A stretch of DNA of 64,000 nt from Lycorma delicatula (taxonomy: Eukaryota; Arthropoda; Insecta; Hemiptera; Fulgoridae): contig NC_134462.1 of assembly GCF_047948215.1 (NCBI RefSeq), positions 120,798,937 through 120,862,936 on the forward strand, read 5' to 3'. Under the pieces are notes generated by a model that saw nothing but the letters and a program-made list of their open reading frames with translations, did no database searches and was not told the origin of the DNA. Position 1 is the first letter of the stretch; each line of letters opens with the position of its first letter. Made by a program: the position numbers and the translations under genes. Below, one piece after another: positions 1 through 11,784 of this stretch.

Positions 1-1035
1 AATAGTACCAGGAAGGGGGAAAGCCAAGGGAGGAGATTCAGTCGGTATGCGCAGGTATACATACGCCCTTGGTAATAACTGGCGGAACCTGTTAGCGAGC
101 CGAACACTGCTTAGGCGCCCGAAAATAGACCCTCGCAAGAAAAACATATACACTGAGGCATACATGCCCGACCTTTAATAAATTGCAAAAAACTTTTGTC
201 TTTTAGTTCATTACTCCTCTGATATTGTAGGACATTCTCCTTAAGTCGGAGTTTTTCATCATTTTGTTTTTTGTTGCCAATCATTTAATCGCGCTTTGGT
301 TTGATATAATTCTTCTGATCTTAATTTGAGTACACGTTCTCTAGTTTTCTAATTTTCTCTTTCTATATTCATCTTCCCCCCTTAAATCTTTTTATTCTTT
401 TCTTGGTCTTAACGTTTTCTTCCTCTTTATATTTATCATCTTCTCGTAATTTTTCACTGTTTCTTTGGTTTTAACATTTTCTTTCCTTTCATATTCATCT
501 TCTTGTCGTTTTTTGAGATATATGTCTTCATGTTATCTTTCTTTTTCATGTATGATTGTTTCTTTATAATTTTTGTTATTCACCAAATAATCCAATTATA
601 AAAACTGAATATTTCACACTGTAAGGGCGAAATTAATATTTGTAACCCATTTATACAGCAGTTCATTAAACGGAATAGTTTAATTATTATTAACATTCGT
701 TTATACGACACCAGAAATCTAAAACGTTTGTTAATCAGCAGCTCAGGAAGTTACGAATAATACTGATCTAATAATACGAATAATAAACGGACTTTTACTC
801 TATCGGAATATTTCATGTAAGATTGTTGAATTATTAATTGTATAAATATTTGATGTTAATAAAAACTAATATTTCAGCAATTGTGTAATTGTTTACTTTA
901 TTCAGAAATGGGAGGATTGTATCTCACTTTCAAATGAAGTAAGTTTAAATGAAGTGTAGCAAAAAATGTGTATATGTAATTTAATAGGCGTACAAGGAAG
1001 CCATTTGGTGTCCACATCAGATTTTTTTTAAATTT
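1..1035 (-). mobile_element. Relic A: Helitron-like N-terminal coding fragment, minus strand
   Basis: Positions about 163-560 match 20,358-20,720 closely, so this is a dispersed repeat. Reading the minus strand, both copies keep a charged, helix-forming peptide (KTRERV, KLRS, QTK and RLNDWQQKT blocks, here at about 375-280), interrupted by stops and frameshifts. Downstream, at about 210-120, the minus frame reads SFLQFIKGRACMPQ followed by a C-F-S-C pair and an LF pair. This resembles the region before the first zinc-binding segment of insect Helitron-type Rep/helicase ORFs, but I recognise it only by style. Positions 560-960 are AT-rich with no clear match. A short block at 966-1,030 matches the 3' end of repeat family F. 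The element runs off the left edge of the window. Confidence 0.4.
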
Positions 1036-2329
1036 GGTCGAATCAGTCCTTCTGATACACAAACTAACAATTTATTTGATAGTTTATAATCGACTATTCT
1101 TAAGTAAATGTCAAATATACAAAAACCAAATTACATACACATCTACTGTACAAAATTAACACTAAAATTTCTGATGAAGATTTTAGTAGCTTTGGTTCAG
1201 AGACTTGATAATCAAGAAAAACATCCGGAAAGTGGATTAGCGATTTATTTTTTTTATAGGTAAAAACAGTTTTTCCTCTGCGATAAGGATTTAATTATAA
1301 CCGGAAAAGTAAAATAGTTATGTCAGGGAAAAGACAAAAATTTTAATTAAAAAACAAAAAATTGCGCAAAATCTACGGTAATCATAACATAGATTTTAGC
1401 TATTATTAAATTTATAAAATATTCATATACATTATCTTGAAACGACTAACTGTTAAGCAAATATCCATTGAATTACATCATGGAGTATATAACTAAAATG
1501 TTGCGATTTACAGAATGTTTAAAAATATATAGCCGAATTTAAATGTGGTATGTCATTATTCATAACAATATCAAGCAATTTTGCTATAAATGTGATCAGA
1601 AACGCTTCGTTTTCCGTCCAGTTTCGTTTGCGCTATTTTTTTCTAGAAAAAATTCATATCTCAAAACTTATTCAAGTATTTTAATCAAATTAAATTTTAA
1701 ATGTCTGTGTAAAATTTTAAACCCTCATTTTTTTAAATAAATAAATATGAAACTATGTTTTCGTATTTAAAAATGGAGAGAATGTAAATTTTATATCATT
1801 AATAACTTCTTTGTAAATATGCATTTTAATAGATCATGTTAAACGAGAAAAAAAGTGACTCCACGTTAGATTTAAGTACGACTTCAAACAAAGTTTGATG
1901 AATCTGAAAAAAATAGTAATTTTTGTTAATGTGAATACATCTTTTATTTACCGTAACAAAAATAGAAGATTGTTAATTCGATTCGGATGCTTTTATTTTT
2001 TTTATTTTTTTTGAAAATTAGAAAGAAGTTGCCTTTACTAAAACATTAAACAAATAAATAAAACGGGAGAAAAAACAAATCACCATTTTTAATTATCATC
2101 TTTTAAAGAGTTTACATACGCAAATTACGGATTAGAAAAATTAGAAATTTCTCTAATCGATTAATTAATTTAATTAATTCATTAATTATTTTCTTTAATC
2201 CTTATAACTTATAAAATAAAATTAACCGTTAAGATTGATTGATTTCCTGTCGGTTGTTGTGACAGAAGCGGTGTTAACCACAGAAAAATTACGCGGAAGA
2301 TTTAACGCTATCTAAAAGCTTAGAAAAAC
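1036..2329. other. AT-rich stretch, no gene seen
   Basis: Low-complexity A/T-rich DNA with short poly-A and poly-T runs. The 65-codon open frame at 1,543-1,740 is rich in F, K, I and L, as expected by chance at this base composition. I see nothing else here. Confidence 0.6.
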
Positions 2330-2720
2330 TTATTTCACTTAATTTGTTGGCACCGATCCCCCTTCTGTACTCGCTTTCTTGCTCGCTCGCTTGCCGGCTA
2401 TAAATAAATTTTCCTGCCTTGTTCGGGAACTCTGGGATAAGCCTTCTCTGTAACATCCTGGAGCGTGCCTCGCAGTAAGTTCGACAGCACATAAAATAAG
2501 ACAGCTTAAGGGAAAGTTGAAATACGCGTTCTCCTCGTTTCTATCGGTGATGGTGTTAGTGCTTGCTTACTCGTTCGCTTGCTTGCGGGTATTTAACCGC
2601 CCTTCATTTTAGTGGTCGTCGAGGTCTGTAGTGGTGTACTGCGGTGGTAAAGCGGTTCAGGTGCTGTCGGTTCGTTTTAATTCTCCTCTTGGGGCGGGGT
2701 CGAATGCTAACAAACTCGTG
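2330..2720. other. Locally GC-richer stretch with TATA-like box; possible promoter or untranslated exon
   Basis: This block is richer in G, C and CpG than its flanks and contains two runs of CTCG/CTTG-type repeats (about 2,380-2,397 and 2,563-2,586). A CTATAAATA box begins near 2,398, and a GTAAGTT that could serve as a splice donor lies near 2,474. No long open frame of convincing composition runs through it. Composition could reflect a promoter with a 5' untranslated exon on the plus strand, or an unrecognised repeat. Confidence 0.2.
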
Positions 2721-4250
2721 TTTTTACCCGTATCGATCGATAACATCCTAATACCTTTGTTGTTGTCTCGATGTATCGTAACTTAATCGTATATACACTG
2801 TTACCTAGCGCCTTGCTCGTTTTAATTATAATGTTGATTCTTGTAGTCGCTTATTGTTATTTATACTTCCCATTTAAATCGTTTGATGTGCTGAAATGTT
2901 TCACATCGCTCGGTAATACTACTAATTACTAATTAGTGATACTACTCTGTGAATTAGTATTCTGCTACTAAATGTCGTACGTGTACAAAGGTTGTCGTTC
3001 ACTTCTGTAATATTCACGAAAAACAAACATTACTCTGGGTCTTGGCCTATCCTTACTTCTAATCTTGCTATTGTTAACTTGGCTGCATTCACTAATCTAC
3101 GAGTGTCGTGTTCGTTATTTTTAATTTTTTTAATCTTTATCCCCCTCCTATGAATAATTCATTATTATTAATTCGATTCGATGATTTCATTAAAACTATT
3201 AAAAAATAAATCGTGAGTACCTGTATGTTATAAATTAACTTACTGTCGCGTCAACTTCATATTATGACGAATTTTCTGTCTTTTTTGGTAAAAAATTAAT
3301 TCATGTTAATCTGTTTTATTTTTAAAAAAATCAATTATAAAAATTAAAGTTAAAAAATGTCGCGCACTCCGATTAAAGCCGGTAATAAGTTTTTAGTTGT
3401 CTATAATAGTAATAATAATGTAGAATGATTAAGCGTACAGTAATAATAATAGTAACACGGATGAGTTATTTTGAAAAAGAAGGCATAGCTGTTATCACCA
3501 AATATTATTACCGTTTTTGAAAGTATTAAATAATTTTGATTATGTTTACGGTACAGTGCAAGTTAAAACATTCAACGTTGTATTGTAATAGTGTTAATAG
3601 TAATGGATGATGTCATAATTATGTTGTGGCATTATTCTTTGTTAAATTTGTGTAGCGTTTTGTATGTAAACAAAATATGCAGCTGTCAGCCTGCAAACAG
3701 CTGTGATATCGCATAAATGCGATACAATCAGGCTAGCAAGATCAGGGCCACTCCACTAAAAATAATCGAGATTAAAACACAGGTCAATTTGTAAATGACG
3801 AAGCGGAGTAGTGGTTATTTCTCCTTGAATGCTCCCATCAAATTCTCCTCGGCTGTCAATTCACAAACCGGTAGCCCTCTGCGCTGCTTTCTCCCGTCAT
3901 CCATGATTGTCATTCGCGTATCCTTAATTCTTTTAAATTCATCTAACGCTTGGTATGTATTACCAATTCTTTAAAAAATTCATTTGTTAATTGTACAAAT
4001 TTATTGCAGCTATCGATAAAGGAATTTGTAGTAAGATGAAAAGACGTTTACTCTAAATAATAGTTTTTTTTTTCAATTTCTGTTAATAAATGAAACGCGT
4101 ATACTTTTCAAAAATTAATTCATATATATTTTACTTCTATATTACTCGTATAATATTTATTGTTTCATTAGAATAAATACATTAAGAACAAATGCCACGT
4201 TTATCTCTTAAAATTATTAGTGCAAAAATAGAGCGCATCGTGGTCTTTAT
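2721..4250. other. AT-rich stretch with a moderately GC-rich patch
   Basis: Mostly A/T-rich. Positions 3,664-3,920 are less AT-rich and include a small inverted repeat (TATCGCAT / ATGCGATA, near 3,707-3,724). No coding frame, RNA gene or recognisable repeat is seen. Confidence 0.5.
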
Positions 4251-4252
4251 AT

Positions 4253-4535
4253 GTATATATATATATATATACATTTAATATATACACATATATATACACA
4301 TTTAATTTAATACACATTATTAATTATACACATTATTTAATTTATACACATTATATATATACACATTTAATTTTTATTTTTTACGTTTTTTATTATTATG
4401 AATAAATGCTCTTTGATCTTTAGTTTGAAATATTTTTTCGTAGAATTGGGATATATTTAGACAACTCTATCACTTACGGTGCTCCCACCCACGCACATGC
4501 ACATACGAACACACACACACAAACACGCACACAGA
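4253..4535. repeat. TA- and CA-rich simple sequence
   Basis: A short (TA)n run at about 4,254-4,271 is followed by repeated ACATT/TATACACA-type blocks to 4,370. An imperfect CA-rich tract lies at about 4,491-4,533. Confidence 0.8.
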
Positions 4536-4758
4536 ACAAGCTTTTACTCTTTCTCATCATTTTGTACTCTCAAGGGTTACAAATGGAATATTTATTTCGT
4601 GCTATGGGAACGAAAACAAAGCCGCAGCTATAAATGTAAATCTTTCTGGTAACTTTTTATCCTATAGGATATTGATTGTACAATTCACACGTCCACAGCA
4701 CACCCATGAATTACTCTTTTCTGATTTTTAGAGATTTATCAGATTTGTTCTTTTTTAG

Positions 4759-4797
<39 letters not shown>

Positions 4798-4801
4798 CGT
4801 A

Positions 4802-4883
<82 letters not shown>
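4759..4883. repeat. Compound (TG)n-(AT)n-(GT)n microsatellite
   Basis: Three adjacent dinucleotide tracts: TG repeats at 4,759-4,796, AT repeats at about 4,807-4,836 and GT repeats at 4,836-4,883, separated by a short TTCGTATGTGC spacer. The 98-codon open frame across it (4,676-4,972) is only a translation of the microsatellite. The alternating purine-pyrimidine tract could be length-polymorphic. Confidence 0.97.
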
Positions 4884-4885
<2 letters not shown>

Positions 4886-7800
4886 GATAAAATTGATTCT
4901 ATAATATTTTATTATTTATATAAAGATATACTCTGTATTATTTACTTTTCTCTTTTTTTTATAATCTTTTAAAACACTTAAAAATTTATTTCATATATTT
5001 TGGGTTTACGTGTGCGTATGTGATTTGTTATGTATTTATTATGCAAGTCTAAAATTTTCCAATCGTTTCTTATACATCTACCTGTGAAATAATCATTTAT
5101 TTTATCTTTGAAAAGTTTGTTTTATAAGCCTAATATTTCTTCACACATACTCACTCACTCATACACACATAAAATTTATATAAAATACAATAAAAAAAAA
5201 ACAAAAAAAAAACTTTAATTTCGTAAAAAATAATACAGCGAAACATCAAAAAATAAAACAAAGTTGGTTAACCTTACGATTTAGCCTAAAATCATGTCGA
5301 TCCAATTCGGTCAGTAATGTGTGTTGGTTTTTTATACTTGAAAAATCTTAGAATTTTACTCAAACACCATGTCACTTAGCCGGATTTTTGGAGTATATGT
5401 AAATTTCCTGCTAATTTTTTTATTTTTTTTAGTTACGCTTATTTTATTTTGTTTGTAGAAAAAAGAATTGATATTAAAAAAAAAAAAATAGTAAAACGTT
5501 TGTCTTGCCTTATCGGTTCCAAAACATTTACGCGGAAATGTAGAATCAATTTATCCACAAAAATCACTACTTTTATTAAATTTGATCTTTAAAAGTAATT
5601 ATTTTCTCTGACCTCCATATATTTTTCGAAACTGTTTTATAACACTAATATAAACAGTTTTTCATCAGAATTAAAAAAAAATATCTCTTCTTCTTTATAA
5701 ATAGAATCACATTTATCAAAAAAGATATAATATTTTAAATTACGTAGATTCCTACGTAACGTTTAAGTTGGAAAAAGTGAGGTACACATTCTAAAAGGTT
5801 AAATATCTATTAAGAACAGGTTCTTGGCGCTCCAAACTGCAGCTCTGCAGTTAGTACTGTAATTAGGTGATGCTCTGCTTGATTATATATCTAACTCTTT
5901 TGCAGATAAATAAATTACAATTTTTTTTTTTTTAAGTGTAGTGCGAAAAAATAATTTCAGTTCACCTGGATACGCATATATATAATTCTTCTTTTATAAG
6001 CCGTAATTTAATCGATGGCCAAGACATCTGAATTTGTTAAGATGAAACATATTAAAAACATTTTATGTATGTTTATTGAACATTTTTAAATTCATTTGTC
6101 TAGGCTTGGAGTAGAGTATCCTAAAAGAAGATATTTCTGAAAATATACAAATATCATGTTTCTTTTTAATGAATTGTTAATAAAATAATTTAGAATTTAA
6201 GAGCATTAATTTTTTTACGAATCATAATTACAGCGTCTTTTATAAAATTATAGCCTCTCTGAAACCTTTCTTTTTTTTCGTTAGTAGACAAAACAAGTTT
6301 CAGGGAAAGTTATATTTAAATGCTATAAAAATATAACCGTAATAAATTACATATAGTATTTTCTTTGTATAAAAATATTGTAGGAAAGGAACCGACGATA
6401 CTTTTTGTTACTGATCCTTATTTTTTTTTGCCAAGTCCTCTGAAATTCAATTAACTTTGCGAGTTATACCTTCACTCTTTTCACCTTAGGGACATGCTGT
6501 ATACTTAACATCGATACTCTCAGAGAAAGCATATCTAACAAGCAAATATTGTACCTTAGACGCATAACTTAAGGAAGATCGAGGAAGTTAGTATAAAGAA
6601 ACAAATTAATGCATATCGATGTATGGAAAATGACGTAATTATACACGTTTTTTTTCGATTCTAGAGGGAAAAATATTAAATTTTTAATTAGATTTATAAA
6701 AATTTACGTCATAATGATGGGCAAGATTCTGAGGTTAAAATTCTAGTTAAAGTTAGTTGCTTTTATACGGATCTGAATACTAGACAGTGAATACAGGTGT
6801 ACTTTGGCGGTCGCGTTTCTATTAACAACACGTCTCAGGAACGGTCGGCCAAGCACAAGATTACACCTCAAACATATCATCCTCACCTCCGTGGTTGCTT
6901 ATTGTTTACCCACGCCGTGGGTGGTTGCTTATTGTTTACTAGTTGAACGGATTGCAACGTAACGTATACATCAGGAAAAAAAAGGAAAAGATTTTTGTAT
7001 AAGATTTCAATAAAATAAATTTAAATTGAACCTTTTATTTTTTCCCTTTTTATAAATTTCAATAGTTTAATTCTTGTTAAAGGATAAACAGACCTTGTTA
7101 AAAACTTATTTTGCTTATAATAAGAAAAACTACATTAAATATTTTTATTTTTTTAATAAACAATAAATCGTAAAATTACTTAAAGTAAATTAAATAAGTT
7201 TATATATACTACGTGAAACTTAACCGTAAAGCGGGTCAGGAGTTAACAAACTTTATAGCTATTCGCCCCAAATTGTTGTCGTCGTCAGATCGATTTTTAG
7301 TGAGTTGTTTGCAAATGCAAGCCGGTGGTGTGGTGTTTTGTATTTGTGTACCTACAGCTTTTTAAGAAAGACATCGATTAATGAGCAGGAAACACGCTAC
7401 GTGTTTTGCTTTAGATTCTTATAATATAACGGTCTGAACTATTGTGTATTTTCAATCTGTTATTTTATTTGTATTTATTTTTTTTATAATTTTTAGTAGT
7501 TATTCAATCAATGTATTAAAAATACTTAAATTCTGCACGTTTTTATCCGGAAACATATATTTTTACATACATGTTTTTTGCAGTAGATTTTTATAAGTAA
7601 AAAAAAAAACAGTATTATAATTAATATTACTAGCGTACTTTTTTTTAAAATTAAAATTCAGTTTCTAATTACCATTTTCTTTTTAGTCGTATTTTGATGA
7701 ATTCAAATGAGTTAAAAATTCTCACGCAATGCTATTTCGCTACTAAATACTTATAATATCTGCAAAAATTCGGTGGTTATTTATACCGCGTTTTAAAAAT

Positions 7801-8159
7801 ATAATAATATATATTTTAATATAATTAATAAATTAATTTCCTAAAGAAAGATTAAAATTAAATCGATTTTTTTATATTAATTTTTTCGTAACTAACTTTT
7901 ATTTGGTAAACTGAAAGCTTTATAAAAAGTATGTTACTTGAAAAATCAAGGATATAGACGGAAGGTTTGTTTTTTTCCGACATTACTCTACACGAAATGG
8001 ACAGTTTTCGACAATTCCTTTTTTATTCTTTCTCTGATGTCCCGATGTCCCGTTGCGACATTTTTTGATTAATTAAGTAAACGGTATTTTAACGGAAAAT
8101 TAAAAAGACTAACTGACAACATGTTATTTTTTTGAAGTTACCGTATTTATTTATTTATT
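4884..8159. other. AT-rich stretch, no gene; small repeats only
   Basis: No coding frame or known repeat is recognised over about 3.3 kb. Small items are a near-palindrome at about 5,836-5,853 (AACTGCAG / CTGCAGTT) and a 30-bp-spaced direct repeat at 6,891-6,939. A less AT-rich patch lies at 6,780-6,960 and another at 7,220-7,400. Confidence 0.5.
6891..6939 (+). repeat. Two direct copies of a 19-bp unit containing TTGTTTAC
   Basis: GTGGTTGCTTATTGTTTAC occurs at 6,891-6,909 and identically at 6,921-6,939. The spacer contains the palindrome CCCACG-C-CGTGGG. TTGTTTAC is the core recognised by FOXO/DAF-16-type forkhead factors, but this is a short motif and binding is only inferred. Confidence 0.85.
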
Positions 8160-8392
8160 ACTAGCCCGTTAAGGGTCGCTTTACTCACCAAAACGTCTAA
8201 CCAGAGAGCTCCACTCCCTGGACCCCCGACGAGTTCGTTTCCTCATGGTTGTAAGAGACTTTCGCATTTATACGCTTGATCGACCTCCAGGTCCTGATTT
8301 CTTTCCTCTTTGGTTTCTTGTTTAAATAAAACCCGGATGCGCTTAGCGGTACTTGACAGTCGTCCTGGATTTGATTTCTTCTTAGACGGCAT
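8160..8392 (-). pseudogene. Helitron-like N-terminal fragment, 49 codons then stop
   Basis: On the minus strand an ATG at 8,392 opens a 49-codon frame ending in TGA at 8,245-8,243. It starts MPSKKKSNPGRLSS, continues through a lysine/arginine-rich stretch and an ETKEERNQDLE block (residues 26-36), then stops. This start and the E-T-x-E-E-R-N repeat style are typical of N-termini of insect Helitron-type helicase ORFs, which carry runs of such repeats. Only about one repeat is left. The sequence beyond the stop (8,160-8,240) shares a weaker block with 11,400-11,432, so it may belong to a dispersed repeat. Family assignment is from memory of the style. Confidence 0.35.
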
Positions 8393-8580
8393 AATGAAAA
8401 AGATTAAAAATACTACGTAGAAGAAAGAAGAAGAAAAATGAATAACGAAAGGGAACGTTATGTAAAAAAAAAGAAACGACGAAGGAGGTATACAGATTTT
8501 ACAAACGCTTGTAAAAATATTAAATTACAAAAGACAGAACAAGAGTAATTACAGTAATGCGAATATTAAATATTTTACAG

Positions 8581-8692
8581 ATATTCATTAAAGAAAAAAG
8601 AATCAGTCGCTTCTCTTCATTATATTTCTGTTGCCTTGGTGACAGAAATTTAACGGAGTGAAAGATTTAATTTTTGTTTCTTTAATGAATAT
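8581..8692. repeat. 112-bp inverted-repeat element with perfect 16-bp arms
   Basis: ATATTCATTAAAGAAA at 8,581-8,596 is the exact reverse complement of 8,677-8,692. Inside, ATTTCTG (8,624-8,630) pairs with CAGAAAT (8,643-8,649). The whole could fold into a nested stem-loop, as in a very small MITE-like element. No target-site duplication is evident. Confidence 0.75.
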
Positions 8693-8878
8693 TTTTAATT
8701 CACAACTTCTCCCCCAAGGTGGCTAGAGCCTCGATCTATTGCTTAAAATCTTCCCCGTAATAACATCAATGTATTCTGAAAATTTGAAAGCAATCGCTCG
8801 ACTGGTTCTCGCGTGATGCTGTAGCAGACATACAAAATTTCGCATTTACATATAATATATATATATATATTACTATAT

Positions 8879-9651
8879 ATGATATAGTAATTCTAGCCGA
8901 GAGTAAAAAGGATTTAGAAGAAACAATAAACGGCATAGATGAAGTCCTACGCAAGAACTATCGCATCAAAATAAACAAGAACAAAACAAAAGTAATGAAA
9001 TGTAGTAGAAATAACAAAGATGAACCACTGAATGTGAAAATAGGAGGAGAAAAGATTATGGAGGTAGAAGAATTTTGTTATTTGGGAAGTAGAATTACTA
9101 AAGATGGACGAAGCAGGAGCGATATAAAATGCCGAATAGCACAAGCGAAACGAGCCTTCAGTAAGAAATATAAATTGTTTACATCAAAAATTAATTTAAA
9201 TGTCAGGAAAAGATTTTTGAAAGTATATGTTTGGAGTGTCGCTTTATATGGAAGTGAAACTTGGACGATCGGAGTATCTGAGAAGAAAAGATTAGAAGCT
9301 TTTGAAATGCGGTGCTATAGGAGAATGTTAAAAATCAGATGGGTGGATAAAGTGACAAATGAAGAGGTATTGTGGCAAATAGATGAAGAAAGAAGCATTT
9401 GGAAAAATATAGTTAAAAGAAGAGACAGACTTATAGGCTACATACTAAGGCATCCTGGAATAGTCGTTTTAATATTGGAAGGACAGGTAGAAGGAAAATA
9501 TTTTGTAGGCAGGCCACGTTTGGAATATGTAAAACAAATTGTTAGGGATGTAGGATGTAGAGGGTATACTGAAATGAAACGAGTAGCACTAGATAGGTAA
9601 TAGGAGAGCTGCACATCAAACCAGTCAAATGACTGAAGACAAAAAAAAAAT
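8879..9651 (+). mobile_element. 5'-truncated RTE-like non-LTR retrotransposon
   Basis: This is the best-preserved mobile element in the window. Homology begins abruptly beside a (TA)n tract at 8,857-8,880, right at the end of the reverse-transcriptase catalytic box, so the palm and endonuclease are missing. The open frame runs to 9,600, and the short 3' UTR carries the insect-typical CACATCAAACCAGTC...GACTGAAGAC block and ends in an A-rich tail at about 9,641-9,651. Truncation at the 5' end with a tailed 3' end is what abortive target-primed reverse transcription produces. A target-site duplication cannot be defined because both flanks are TA-rich. Two decayed relatives lie at 57.75 and 59.7 kb. 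Confidence 0.88.
8881..9600 (+). CDS. Reverse transcriptase C-terminal region (non-LTR), partial
   Basis: An uninterrupted frame of 239 codons. The first in-frame ATG is at 8,995, but homology extends upstream to 8,881, where the peptide starts DIVILAESKKDLEE, the stretch just after the catalytic Y/F-A-D-D of the reverse transcriptase. Counting from the ATG: FCYLGS at residues 27-32 (thumb-proximal motif), ALYGSETW at 83-90, EAFEMRCYRRM at 101-111 and RWVDKVTNEEVL at 115-126. These blocks are diagnostic of RTE-like elements often mis-annotated in insects as craniofacial development protein 2-like. Without palm and endonuclease it cannot be an active enzyme. The clear frame suggests a young insertion. 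Confidence 0.88.
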   Translation, partial: DIVILAESKKDLEETINGIDEVLRKNYRIKINKNKTKVMKCSRNNKDEPLNVKIGGEKIMEVEEFCYLGSRITKDGRSRSDIKCRIAQAKRAFSKKYKLFTSKINLNVRKRFLKVYVWSVALYGSETWTIGVSEKKRLEAFEMRCYRRMLKIRWVDKVTNEEVLWQIDEERSIWKNIVKRRDRLIGYILRHPGIVVLILEGQVEGKYFVGRPRLEYVKQIVRDVGCRGYTEMKRVALDR

Positions 9652-11740
9652 ATACATACAATATATATATGTATGTAGATTAGATTATTGATAATCGCGT
9701 AATGATATGACATTGGAAAGTTTATACCAAAATTCGACGAAAATGTTACTCTAAACTTAGATTAAAGATTTTAGAAAATAATAATTATATTACATACCTT
9801 TACATTACAAACCTTACACTCAATAGTTTTTAGTCTGCTTCCTTTTTCTGGTATTTTCTTTTCTTTTTTTTAATGGAAATTTAGTCTTCTTGTTTTTTTT
9901 TTTATTTCGTGGTTATAAAGAAGTACTAGTTTTACGTTTATTTTTTATTTAATATTTTGTTTATTTATTATTTTTTGTCGGCATGCTGTCAGCGTTTTTT
10001 TAGTAGTCTCTTACAATTTTATATTTAATTTTTTTTTTTTTTCACTTAAAAAATAAAAGATAACTCTTTTTCAGTTCGTAAGAGTTTTGATTTTGACATC
10101 TGTGACAGAATAAGGGTTTATAAGTTATTCGTAGTTGTTTTTAACCGAGTGTCAGACTTCAAAATATCGGAATTTAAAGAATTTTATTTTTAATAATGTT
10201 TTTTTTAGAGTTGATATTTCGAAAAAAATGTATTTATAGATTTTTATTTTATTTCAGTGCCGGTATCACACTGTTACCCTATGAAGTTTGATTTAACTTA
10301 ATATTAAATGACCGGTTTATATTAATTTTCATACGTATTATACTAAATTATTTTAATAATTTTTATTTATATTTTGCTGATTTTTTTAAAAAACTTTTAT
10401 AAGTATGTACTTATTTGTTTTGGAGTCCCGTAATATATAAATCCGATAACCATATTGAAATCCATTTTTCAAGAAAATTGACTATATTCCAGTTAATGAA
10501 TTTCACACAGTTATTTTGTATTGGAGAAAACGCTTACTTATTTCTGTTTTATTCTTATGTCGATAAAAGCGTTCTGGTATTACAAGTCCACCAAGAAATA
10601 TCCTTATCTATGCGCCATGCCCATTACCGTTCTCCGAGACTAAAAAAAAGTGTAATAAGCAAAAACGCAACGAATAGCAGCTAACAATTTTTTTGTAGTT
10701 GTTTACTCCTATGAATTTTTCTACCGGATACTAACAAAATGAGCGAAAATAGTCACTTTATAGAATATCAAATATGTAACTTAATTGCTTAATTTAAATG
10801 CTTTTAAAGGCCTGAAAGTTATTACGTATATTTTTACAGATTTTTCTGTTATCGATGTGTACTGTGTATTTGTAGATACAAGCAGTCTGTTTTATATATA
10901 TATATACTTTTATGTAATACTCTCTAAATATTTACTAGTACTTGTATTTACTCACTATAAGATGTGGTGAATTTATATTCAGAAATAATAATAAATACTT
11001 TATACAACTAATTTCTGAACCGTACGCGGTATATTTGGTGGTAAAGTCGGGAATGCATTTGGAAGCTTTTAATTCTATATTACATCAAGAGGTCGGAAAT
11101 TATAATTACTGCGTTGGCGATAAGCGTTTGCTCTATTTTCTTTAGAAATGTAACCGTTTATATTTATAAGTTTGTTTAAGAGTCTACGAGTATATAGTGT
11201 AAAATGCAATTTTATTGTTCATTTTTCGTGTTATACGTAAAATGTAAGCGATGTTTGGCTTTATTCCAATTTAACTTTTTCATCGTTATTGCTTACATTT
11301 CCGTAATTTTATTAAAGTATTTATAAATGTAGAATAATGTATAAAAAATTCTTTTAAAATTAAATTTTATGTATACCTAACCGATCAGGCTAGTTCCCCT
11401 CTAACCAGGGGGCTCTGCTCCTGAACCTTTCTTTATTCATTAAACTCGTGCTTGTGTGAATAATAACGATAAATACAATTAAAACCGGTTTTCTTATACG
11501 TATTTAATTTATAGAAACTATCTGTGTGTTGTAATACACTCGTCCTTCGCATTTTTGCCCGTCCTTCGTACGGGTAAAAATGTATTTTACCTGGTTCTTA
11601 GCGTTACACTATAAATACGACTAGGAAGTGACTGGTATTTCGTTTCTCAATTTTTTTTAAATTTTTATGTTTTTTTTTTCATATTATGTTTTTAGTCAAG
11701 TAACCGAGGGCAGTCGCGTTGCACATGCAATAACATTAAT
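9652..11740. other. AT-rich stretch, no gene
   Basis: Long poly-T-containing A/T-rich sequence. Frames at 10,415-10,684 and 10,785-11,145 have chance-like composition. A block at 11,400-11,432 resembles 8,200-8,235 in inverted orientation. An imperfect inverted repeat around CCCGT lies at about 11,552-11,582. Confidence 0.5.
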
Positions 11741-11744
11741 GAGC

Positions 11745-11784
11745 GGCGGCTCAACCAATACAGCCGCTTATTGGTTGAGTCGCC
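11745..11784. repeat. 16-bp-arm hairpin carrying inverted CCAAT boxes
   Basis: GGCGGCTCAACCAATA (11,745-11,760) pairs with TATTGGTTGAGTCGCC (11,769-11,784) with a single G-T wobble across an 8-nt loop. Each arm holds a CCAAT/ATTGG pentamer. It lies in a GC-rich patch (11,700-11,800) of an otherwise AT-rich region. Confidence 0.85.

Noticed and set aside
4490..4535. CA-rich tract considered as a regulatory element
   Set aside because: An imperfect simple repeat beside other microsatellites; nothing else supports a role.
4676..4972. 98-codon ORF with long VCVCV and YIYI runs
   Set aside because: It is a translation of the compound microsatellite.
9438..9713. 91-codon minus-strand ORF, also 8,766-9,144 (-)
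   Set aside because: Antisense to the intact reverse-transcriptase frame.
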